From NCBI RefSeq assembly GCF_043641665.1, contig NC_092195.1:16645774-16709773 (forward strand): a stretch of DNA of 64,000 nt. Direction: 5' to 3'. The notes under the pieces are model-generated. The model worked only from the letters and a program-made list of their open reading frames with translations. It was not told the DNA's origin and did no database searches. This DNA comes from Enoplosus armatus. Its lineage: Eukaryota > Chordata > Actinopteri > Centrarchiformes > Enoplosidae. How positions within the stretch are numbered: the first letter of the stretch is position 1; the number at the start of each line of letters is the position of its first letter. Below, in pieces: positions 47,029-55,674 of this stretch. Position numbers and translations under genes: made by a program.

Positions 47029-50000
47029 TCACTCTGATGTCCCACACAGGGTTGTGAGGCGATTCTGTTAAGAAGAGAAAACAATGATGAGAACACCTAA
47101 TGCTTAACTACATCTTGTAACAAAACGGGTCCACAGTGATCCAACAGAAATGATCAATATACCTGCAGCAGCCGAATGCTCCTCAGAGCGGTTTCATCCA
47201 GTAGTGACAAGTCCACTGAGTCCATCTGACTGGCCAATAGCTGAACGCTCTGGATCAACATATTACAAGACATTTGGCTGGTAAATTAGCCTGCTCGTTC
47301 AGCCTAATCCAAAGTCTTGTCAGAAGTCAAATAATGAATAAAACATACTGGTCTTACCTAAAATAAATATAGGCCTAACACAGTAACATGTATTATCATG
47401 TCCTAGAGTATTGTGACAGTTTGCAATAAGGATTTAGAAATACATGCAAATTAACTGTTGAACAAAATCTAATTATAAAAAGTATGGTATTAATTAAATG
47501 AAAGTCTGAGCCCAACTAACTGCGCACTCACCTCTCCGTTGCCGATGGGGACGTTGATGACAATGTCCTCATTTCCTGCTGCAATGGGCGAGCCATTGAC
47601 TGAAATGCTGTAGACCCTCTCTTTGTGGCGGGGAACTCTCACAGCGGGGGTCTTAGGAAGCCTGGGGGGGGGGGGGGGGGGGGAGAGAAGCATGTGAGGT
47701 GAGTATTATGAACCCCCTCACTGTGGATAATTTAGATAATTTAGATTTAGAAAAGAAAACACAAGATCCGAGGGAGGAAATCACACTAGTCGCCGCAGCA
47801 TTTCAAATAAGCTGGCTAGCTATGAGAACAAGTCTCCAGTGCCCCCCAGTAATGTATAACACTCATATGAAGGTATGTTAGTCCTCTTGCACATCTATAA
47901 AAGCAAAAGGAGCAAGTGCTTTAAAGATCAACCTGAGATTCAGTGCTGTAGTTTGGGCCCAATTTGTTTTCATAAAATCAAAACCAGTATTAAAATATAG
48001 TGAGCAATAACTACATTTCTGTTGGTGAAATGTTAAATACTGAACATAGCACACACACACACATTGACATTACATAGACTTACATTGCTTTCCTGGAGAC
48101 TTACCCTAAATATAACCACTACTTGCTTAACCCTAACCACTGACCCAAAAATCAGCCTTTTCCCAATTGGGGACAAAAGCCGTGTCCCCAATTGGACGTC
48201 ATAAAGTTTGAAACTTGGAGAAGAAAGTTGAAAAAAATCATGTAGCTTGTAGTACACAACTGGATAAAACATGCACTTGCCTACGTTCAGGAGACAGTTT
48301 CCCATTTTGCATTTTGTTTTTTATTCATCACTTAATTTGGGTGGAGAAGTTTAACCCCATTGATCAGACTAACATAATATAAAGCTGCATCAATGTACAG
48401 GGAATGAGACATCCTTTATTGCAGAAACAGGGAGAATATTTTAACATAAGAACCAGTTCTGCAACAGTAACTGTAAGACTTGCCTACCTTGGGTCGAAGC
48501 GTGGGGTGACAAGGGGAGTTGGGCCCATTATCAAAGAGGAATCCAGCATACTCCTGGCAGGAGTGACCAACGGCTTCCTGGTTGATCTGAATCCAGACAG
48601 AAACATGTTAGTAAGGTGTTTTTGGGCAACTGAACTTCAGAAAAGTTTGATAAAAGAAAGACAGAAAGAAAGAGACAGGTCTTACCGTCTGATGGAGGTG
48701 TTCTGCTTGCTGACTGCCAGTGCCTTTGCTCTTTTTGATGTAGTTGGAGGTTTCCTTGTTGCTTTCCCCTGAATTAGGAACAAGCAGTTAAACAGTGGCC
48801 CACTCCATATGTTTATGATCACTGGTGCTCTCAAACACTCAGCTGTGTTTTGCTCCTCGCATGCATGCTTGAATGAAAACCAGCCACTACCTTCCTTGTT
48901 GTGCTCGGGGTGTTTTCATCCTCCGAACTGGATTTGGCACCTTTTTTCTTTGAAGCTGCGGGTTGGAGACAAAATAAAACGGGATTAAAGCCACTTCCTT
49001 CTCCAAATCTTAAATTCTTGACTGGATTGAAAGAATTTGGACATGTTCAGTCCATCCCATCCAAATTAGTATTTGTTGATATACTTGTTTATTTTAAGGA
49101 TACTTAAAAAGGAAACAGAAAAACTCATTTTAACATACTTTTCTTGACTGATTTCAGAAGGACTGCGTGGTCCTCAGCCACAACGCTGTCAACAATAGCA
49201 GCTTCCTCTTCTCTCTGTTAACAGACACACGTGAATCAAAAACTGAACATTCAATACAGCACACCGTGTGCCTGCACAAGCCAAAGAGATTCTGAAACTT
49301 GTGAACCGTGAATCATGATTTGATATGAGATAATCAACTCACCTTTATATTATCCACGTCTGGTGACTTTGGTTTTTCAGATTCTAGGCGTAAATTGGAT
49401 GATTATAGGATTAAACAATAAATGTTGCCATTTCTCAATTACACAATATATGTAGCACCAGTGCATCTGTTTTAAAAGCAACGGGGCAAACAGACAGACA
49501 GGTACAAACTGCTCATTAAAAAACTGCAGTTATGAGACCAGCACAGAATGCTGATGAAGCCTCAGTGACACGATTGTGTTATCTTAAAAGGCTGTTCATG
49601 GAATTAGGACTTGGATGTCATTACACTAAAGTGAGAGGGCTTGTGTCAACTTACTGCAATGTTCCAACCAGGTGGTTTGCCTGACAGCCTTCGGGAGCTT
49701 AATTAGTGCCATGTTGTAGCTGTTGTCAACATCTTTCAGCAGCTGGTTGATCTTCTCTTTCAGTTGTCCAACTCTGGTCTTCACTGTGAAAACATAACAA
49801 GTGTTGTTGTTGACGCCGTGTTTTAGATTACACATGAGTTTATAAACTAGTTCAAATTGGCTCCACATTGACGGACTACAACATTAAAATGCTCCTCGCA
49901 TGAGGATGTGATAATAATATTACAATAACATATTGATCCGAGGGCGATACTATCGGCTGATTTCAGCTTATTACAGATACAAAAGAAATTGCAGCACAGA

Positions 50001-50442
50001 AAGGTCAAATATATGTTATAGAGACATTATCGCCATTAGTTTGTAGAACAGCAAGCACTGCTGAGTTTATTTTCCAACTCATCTTTTTGCTCTCAAATAT
50101 CAATATCTGTCTCTCTCTAAATAATAATAATAATAATAATAATAATATAACATTCTGCATAATTTAGAGCCATATCACTGAAATAGTCCTAGTATACCCA
50201 GCAGCATACCCAGCCTGCCTGGGACTGGTGTTCAACGTGAATTCCTAATTAAGTCACATTAAAACAAACGACTTATGTAGCATATTTAAAAAGGGCACAG
50301 CTTCACAAAGTTAACTGCAGTGTTTCGTGACCATAAGGAAAATATATTCACCCTCGCTGTCGAAATCCTCCAGAAAAGCTTCCAGCTTGGCCGTCTTGGG
50401 GTTGTTTTTCCGTTGTTTGGTGGTCCTTTTCCTGGGAGCCAT
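47029..50442 (-). CDS. cdca8: Borealin (chromosomal passenger complex subunit), 10 coding exons
   Basis: Borealin links survivin and INCENP in the chromosomal passenger complex that directs Aurora B to centromeres and the midzone. I read ten coding exons on the minus strand, all with AG/GT junctions and matching phase: 50442-50352, 49783-49655, 49383-49343, 49214-49139, 48955-48891, 48768-48686, 48586-48488, 47661-47532, 47240-47163, 47064-47029 (TGA at 47031-47029). They sum to 828 nt, or 275 aa; human borealin is 280 aa. The protein starts MAPRKRTTKQRK, has the acidic helix AFLEDFD, the helical CPC-binding part (about residues 31-66, LPKAVRQTTWLEH), a basic/serine-rich linker (about 75-160), TPRFDP at 189-194, and a C-terminal dimerisation region (about 205-275) with NGSP and GNGE. 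The middle linker is poorly conserved in the family, so small exons there are less certain than the ends. A 5' UTR exon lies upstream (50799-50845), and the gene diverges from airim. Confidence 0.93.
47664..47683. repeat. Poly(G) tract, 20 G, forming the cdca8 acceptor tract
   Basis: Twenty G on plus, i.e. poly(C) on the cdca8 sense strand, immediately followed by AG and the exon 47661-47532. It serves as the polypyrimidine tract of that acceptor. Confidence 0.9.
48050..48195. repeat. Possible interspersed repeat fragment in a cdca8 intron
   Basis: Words such as tagacttacattgctttcc, cttaaccctaaccactgac and the repeated ccccaattgg resemble a dispersed fish repeat. No ends defined. Confidence 0.35.
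50119..50147. repeat. (AAT)n microsatellite
   Basis: About nine to ten AAT units in the first coding intron of cdca8. Confidence 0.9.
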
Positions 50443-50798
50443 GTCTGCATGGACAGGCAGCGGAAAAGAAGTCAATTCACCCACAATTGACAACACGAGG
50501 CAATAGTATCATCAGATTGTGTAGCTTTAGGATATAACTGCATCCAGAATTTTAAAAAGAAACTGCCGACATGCGGCCGGCTGGTAATCGAGCTAGGTTA
50601 ACTAACATTAGCAAGCTAGCAGTTAATGCTAACGTCACAGGTTCAGCTAACGCTAGCAAATTAGTTAGCACAAGCTTGCCTCGCAATTTGGCTGACTTGC
50701 TCTATTGTCAGTTCACACGCACGCACAAACATTCAAAAAACACTCTAAATAATGCGTTTCATCGTGGTGATACACATATTTTGTAAACAATTCATTAC

Positions 50799-50845
50799 CT
50801 GCTTATGTTTTTCTTCCTCGGACACCCGACTCTCCCTTCTTTCAC
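50799..50845 (-). other. cdca8: Probable non-coding first exon (5' UTR) of cdca8
   Basis: The first coding exon of cdca8 is preceded on the minus strand by an acceptor-like pyrimidine stretch ending in CAG two bases before the ATG, so the start codon sits just inside an internal exon. The nearest good donor upstream is GTAATG (minus), whose exon edge is 50799. This implies a short untranslated first exon. Its 5' limit, the transcription start, is not visible; I place it near 50845, immediately downstream of the TTTGAA element. Inference from splice signals only. Confidence 0.5.
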
Positions 50846-51182
50846 AAAGCCGTTTTCAAATCTCCGCGCGGGGAGGAGCCATACGCAACGTCGGCCAATT
50901 AGAACGCGTGTTTCCTTTGCGTCACGAAAAATGGCTCTCGACCTATCGTAGCACCAAACGTCAGTGTTTACATCAGGAGAACGGAAATGGGACTAGGCAA
51001 CATGGTGGAAATGTGATGTTATTTGCGGATATGGTTACCACACTTTAAAGGGTTACAGAAATCGTATTACGGGAGTCTGTTGCTCCAAAACGGATTAAAA
51101 TAACTTAAATACAAGCATCCAGTTGTTGCTAACACGCGGCTTTGATTTTATGGTCAACTGATGTCTAAAATCAGCGCCTGAA
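50800..51182. promoter_or_regulatory. Bidirectional cdca8/airim promoter
   Basis: About 340 bp separate the probable cdca8 start from the airim ATG. The segment is locally CpG-rich (for example tccgcgcggggagg and aacgcgtg), unlike the AT-rich flanks. It contains a CCAAT box at 50895-50899, a CRE-like tgcgtcac near 50918-50925 and an AAAATGGCT motif resembling a YY1 site near 50928. No TATA box sits at a useful distance from either gene. The human CDCA8/C1orf109 pair is also head-to-head, which supports a shared promoter. Start sites are inferred. Confidence 0.7.
50855..50870 (-). promoter_or_regulatory. CDE/CHR-like cell-cycle element of cdca8
   Basis: On the minus strand the sequence reads CGCGCGGAGATTTGAA. 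TTTGAA (50860-50855) is the consensus cell-cycle genes homology region bound by MuvB/DREAM, and a GC-rich CDE-like motif lies 3-4 nt upstream. A CCAAT box (50895-50899) lies 34 bp further upstream. This arrangement is typical of G2/M genes repressed by DREAM and activated with NF-Y, as expected for a mitotic gene such as cdca8. The motif is seen directly; its function is inferred from the family of promoters. Confidence 0.6.
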
Positions 51183-54052
51183 ATGTCCAAACCTGCACTC
51201 CTTTCGCTTCATCAAGCACTGAGGAAAAGCTTCCAGAGTCTCGAAAACAATCAGAAAGTATGGACGAGTGTGTTGGCCGATTGCAGCCCTCTGATGGTGT
51301 CTCTCGGGAATTTGGCAGAGCAGTCGAGGGCGCTTTCCAACGTCCAACTCTCCAACACGCCTCTCAGAGACTTTCCTGACCTGGAGGAACGGCTGCGTTT
51401 CAAGCTCTTACAAGCCACGGATACAGTCCTGGGCAAAGTCAATGAGAAGATGTAAGTAAAAGGGTACACAAGAGCAACACAAGTGAAGACTGTATTGATG
51501 ATGTACAGACTCACCTCTCTGATTTCTCACAATGTTTCCCTGAGATGTACACTGTTACAGACAGTGACTTGGTTATTTAATAATGACTCATTATGACGGC
51601 AGCCCTGCTTCCCACACTGTGTCACTCACGTTTTACTGAGAGGTATCACTCTCCTGCCAGCTTATACTGATCATGTGCCACAGCTAATTATGATATGCTG
51701 CTGTTATTTGCGACTTGCAACGGGTTGCTACTCTTGTTTCACTGGCAGATATCACTTTCCACTGGCATGTGATGATACAACAAGTGACCTTCAGTATATG
51801 ACAGTGAAAAGTGTTATCCACCAGTGGAACAGGAAATTATTTTGCACATTGCTCTACAGCTCTTTCATTTAAATAATTGTATATATTAATTGTATATATT
51901 GTTTTTGTCAATTTTACATTTATGCCTATTGACTTACAGTACCTGTTTTATTATTTCTTTGTATTATATTTCTGTTTGTTAGGGGGAAATTCCTTGTATG
52001 TGAAAACCTACTAGACAATAAATCTGATTCTGATGGCAATGAGCAGCAGCATATCATGATCAGCAGTGGCTTATGCCCATAAGAATCAGAATATGCCAGT
52101 GGGAGGTTGTATCTGTCGATAAAACACGAGTGACATACTGTTTATAAGTGCCATAAGCCAGTAAAACGACAGCAGCATACCAAAAATCAAGAGAGACATA
52201 CAGTACTACTCTGAATCAGCATATGCCACTAAAACAAGAGTGGCGTACCATTAGCCACTTTTCGATATCTGCGCTGTTTCCCATTCCTCACACTCTCTTA
52301 CTAAATATGTATATGTGTCAGTTTTTCTGTGATAATTTGATTAGAAACACATTTATTTAGGAATATGCTCCATGTAAGCACAGTATCAGCGAAGATAATA
52401 AAGGGTTTAAAACTAGATTTTGACACAGGGCACCTATACTATCCGTCCACCCCTCCGTCCCTCTTTCCCTCAGGTCTTCTCTACAGTCTGTCAGAGATTC
52501 CATGAGTAACCAGGTCTCTGCAGTCTTCCAGCTTTACGAGCAGAACCCAGAGAGTCTGGATCTGCTCACTATGACCGAGCGCTCGGCCACCGCCCCGTCT
52601 CTCTCTGACATGCTGGAGTGGCTGCAGGATGCCGAGCGTCACTATCGACAACAGTATCCTTTCTGTTCGTGTTTGCATTGGGTTCGGTTTGCGATGTGTC
52701 CTGGGTCTTTTTTTCCTCAACTCATGTCATCAGATTTCTGAGGAGGAAGACTCTGCTGCAGACGCTGAGGGCAGACGATCTCTCCCTTTTAGAATCTGCT
52801 CCCAAAAGATGGAAATCCTTGGAGTCTCCCAGTGCAGAAGACTGCATCACAGGTAAAATCTGTTTTATATAATGTTGACAACTTCATTGTAATGCTGCTC
52901 TGTTCAAATAATAACTAATTAATCATATATAACAGGTTCATTCTAATAAGATATAAACAGTTTGACACAGTGGGTCATACTTTACAAACCATTTGTTGTA
53001 GTTTTGCCACTATCAGGTATTGAGTATCTTATCGTTTGTCAGCCCATTTTGTTTTTGATAGATTTTTTTTATCACCATAGATAACACTGGGGAACACAAT
53101 TTTTGTTGAGTTAGGTCTGACAGCTGTTTTTAACTAATTTTTGGGTGCGGAATCCAAAACTGATCTCAGTTTTTCTCTATCACGTGAAGTTTTTGAACTA
53201 AAGGATCCCCGTTTTCTTAAAAAATATGAAAAATACTGTACTTAACAGATATGTGTGTGATAGTACTGACCTATTGGGAGCTGCACACACCTCTCACCGC
53301 ACTGTCTCAATTGTGACTGCACAAACAAGTTGCCACGTAGCTGTAGATGAGTCCAATCGTAGTCAGCTGGCAAGTCTTACTACAGCTAATCAGTGGAATT
53401 TTGCTTATCTGGAGGGTAAGCTGTGGAGAAAAAACTTGACGTGCTAGAAAAAAACTGACTGCAATTTTGGAATCAGCATGCCAATTTTAGTTTTAATCAG
53501 CATAAAAATCTAACTCAACAGAATTTTTTTTTCAAATTGTTCCCCAGTGTAATAGACCAAACTAAACTGAAGTCATGTAACAATATCTTTTGTGTAGCAA
53601 CAGGAAGTTTGACAGCAATAGCCAACAAAATAATAAATAATAGAACAAAAGCTAAAATGTCAGAAATGTCAGTTTTTGATGTTTGAAATATTATCTCTTG
53701 ACCCTTTCTTCCTGTCACAATGCATTGTGTTTTCAGATATTCTCTTTATATTACTTATAATGACCCAAGCCAGTATACATACAATTTAAAGAACAGGAAC
53801 ATTTTTCAACTGCCCTGGAAAAGCCATTTGACATAATTTGGTCTGTTAGTTTATATAACTTGTGTTTTAGTACAAGTTGACCAGAGACCAACGCTCAGCC
53901 AAATCTATAATGGCTGTCATCTTCATTCACGTGTTAGTTGTAGGGGTGTACGTTAAATATACGCTGCTGAAGATTTGTAGGTGAACTAATTACTTCTCTG
54001 TCTTCTTTCAGATATACTTTGCAAAGTGTCCTTCTTTATTGAATCCCAATGA
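51183..54052 (+). CDS. airim: AFG2-interacting ribosome maturation factor (C1orf109 homologue), 4 exons
   Basis: AIRIM is a small helical subunit of the 55LCC complex, with the AAA+ ATPases AFG2A/AFG2B and CINP. That complex acts in cytoplasmic pre-60S maturation and in replisome protein turnover. Coding exons: 51183-51451, 52474-52653, 52734-52852, 54012-54052 (TGA at 54050-54052). All introns are GT..AG, phases agree, and the exons total 609 nt, or 202 aa (human 203 aa). Diagnostic segments aligned by eye with the human protein are FPDLEERLR near residue 75, VFQLYEQ at 107-113, DMLEWLQD at 135-142, HYRQQFLRRK at 146-155 and the C-terminal DILCKVSFF. No signal peptide or membrane segment is visible. 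The start is the first ATG in frame with the conserved N-terminal helix. Intron 1 (about 1 kb) contains a retroposon tail and degenerate repeats; intron 2 is only 80 bp. Confidence 0.93.
51600..52265. repeat. Degenerate inverted/tandem repeats in airim intron 1
   Basis: 51619-51703 read on minus (cagcagcatatcataattag ..gtaaaacgtgagtgacac) matches 52044-52138 on plus (cagcagcatatcatgatcag ..ataaaacacgagtgacat). Further weaker copies of the ccagtaaaac..agcagcatacc theme follow to 52265. The two halves flank a LINE-like tail. Confidence 0.6.
51985..52035 (+). mobile_element. LINE-tail fragment (sense copy)
   Basis: ggaaattccttgtatgtgaa, acaataaatctgattctgat. Same 3' end as the antisense copy at 34091-34400; severely 5'-truncated. 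Confidence 0.65.
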
Positions 54053-54795
54053 AGAGAGTAAAAGCAACATAAGTGGAACTCTGACTGCATTTCTACAGAG
54101 AGGCTAGAAGAGTGGAGTGGGATCGCTAAAGGAAACATACATGTATACCTCAGACGCATTTCCTGTGGATGTTAGGAAAAGGACTGGATTTTAAGTGTCA
54201 TCATATAAATGTCCGTAGACATGTTCTTGGATGGGAAGTGTGTGAATGTACCAGACTTTATATGGTAATTCAAGATGAAGAGGACATTACAACATTGCAG
54301 AAGGTGCCTTTTTGTTCACTAAAAAGGACCCTTCATATTTAATTGATGACCCAGTGAAAATCGCTGTATCAATTGCTGTCTGTGATGGTCAAAATGGCCC
54401 AAACGAAATATATTTTTGAGAACAACCAGCACACACAAGGATAAAGACAGTTGCAAAACACAGTTTCTGAAGCACACTTTAACAAACTTGTTTTATTTCA
54501 CACTTTCGATGTCGGCACACTCAGTCAAGGCTTTATGTGACAAATCGAGAGGGAAAGACATTGTCAGAGAATAACTGCTTAAGAAATCACAGCAATCTTC
54601 ACAACACAAGCCATCATTAAAGCCACCGTAACAGTCATACCTACTCACTTTGTGAATTTGTTGAGTTGACATTATAGGCAATGGGCTTTCTTCAGGCACT
54701 ACTATAAATCACAGTGCAGTAAAAGTCAAATTTCAAACAAACGTGAATGTTTTTAAGTACTGAAGACAAGCGTAACATTACAAAGAGATATACAA

Positions 54796-54801
54796 AATAA
54801 A
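54796..54801 (+). terminator. Polyadenylation signal candidate for airim
   Basis: Perfect AATAAA, about 745 nt after the airim stop codon; a second copy lies at 54828-54833. Chosen by position only. Confidence 0.4.
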
Positions 54802-54847
54802 ATGATAAAATATAGGTTGAATATATTAATAAATATATGGATTTCAA

Positions 54848-54853
54848 TTTATT
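54848..54853 (-). terminator. Polyadenylation signal candidate for claudin
   Basis: TTTATT on plus, i.e. AATAAA on minus, about 130 nt downstream of the claudin stop. It is the nearest perfect signal and would give a short 3' UTR. Confidence 0.5.
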
Positions 54854-54984
54854 TATAGTTCATGGACTTAAAACTTGAGACAGTAAATTTAGGAAAGAAG
54901 AGAAGAGAAGAGTTACAGTTTTTAACAGCATCAACTCTTTAACTTCCTTCCTCCTCCACCTGCTGGTGTTCCTACCTCTTCTCC

Positions 54985-55674
54985 CTATACGTACTCCTTT
55001 AGGGGTAGACTATTAGACGTGATAGGTTTCGGGGGATCTGGTGCTGAAGCGGGTGAATTAGCAAAGCTCCGGCCTATGTAGCCCCTGCGGTACCTGCCGT
55101 CCCTCTCCATGAGGGGGCAGGTGCTGCTCAACACAGCTCCACTGATCATAAGAATAACGGCAGCTGCCCAGCCCAGATATATAGCCTGACCCAGCTCCCT
55201 TTTGTGCATCAGGGGCACGTTGGGGTTGTAGAAATCCTGGACGACAGTGTTAGCAGTCCAGGAAATGGGAATCAGCACACACAGGCCGGTCAGAATGAAG
55301 AGAACACCGCCTGAGAGCGCGATGCCCGCCTTGGCCCGGCGGTCGTCCCCGGCACAGGTGGTGCACTTCATGCCACAGCAGGACACGGTGCAGGAGAGCC
55401 AGCCCATGAAGATGGCCAGACACATGAGGGCGCGGGCCGCCTGGATGTCCGGAGGCAGTGCCAGCATGGAGTCGTATGTCTTACACTGCATGTGACCAGT
55501 GGTCTGGTAGATGCAGTTCATCCAGATGCCTTCCCATTTGATCTCTGAGGTCAGGATGTTGCTGCCGATGAAGGCCGAGACCTTCCACTGAGGCAAGGCC
55601 GTGACGGCGATCGCCATGATCCAGCCGGTCACCGCGCAGGTGAAGCTGATCAGCTGCATGCCAGTGTTCACCAT
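54985..55674 (-). CDS. Claudin (claudin-3/4/8-like), intronless, 229 aa
   Basis: A four-pass tight-junction protein that sets paracellular permeability. It is a complete single-exon ORF, as in many fish claudins of the 3/4/8 type. The first extracellular loop has the family signature W30, then W47-E-G-I-W51, C54 and C64 (the usual GLW is GIW here), and R81 follows the loop (DIQAARAL). Membrane segments are about 7-27, 82-102, 118-138 and 163-184. The second loop is short, with DFYNP at 147-151 and KREL at 158-161. The tail ends KEYV, a PDZ-binding YV terminus for ZO proteins. The start ATG (55674-55672) is in a strong context (CACCATGG). PQWKVSAFI resembles claudin-8/17, whereas WEGIWMNC and the loop-2 region resemble claudin-3/4. 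I therefore give no paralogue number. It is convergent with airim. Confidence 0.95.
   Translation of the reverse strand: MVNTGMQLISFTCAVTGWIMAIAVTALPQWKVSAFIGSNILTSEIKWEGIWMNCIYQTTGHMQCKTYDSMLALPPDIQAARALMCLAIFMGWLSCTVSCCGMKCTTCAGDDRRAKAGIALSGGVLFILTGLCVLIPISWTANTVVQDFYNPNVPLMHKRELGQAIYLGWAAAVILMISGAVLSSTCPLMERDGRYRRGYIGRSFANSPASAPDPPKPITSNSLPLKEYV

Larger units (their letters stand above)
54053..54860 (+). other. airim: 3' UTR of airim and convergent tail region
   Basis: The first good plus-strand AATAAA after the airim stop is at 54796-54801, with another at 54828-54833, giving a 3' UTR of about 750-800 nt. No other coding segment is visible. It meets the tail of the minus-strand claudin, whose TTTATT (AATAAA on minus) is at 54848-54853, so the two transcripts probably end within tens of bases of each other or overlap. 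Confidence 0.5.

Noticed and set aside
48404..48772. 122-codon plus ORF
   Set aside because: Antisense shadow of two cdca8 exons (48488-48586 and 48686-48768).
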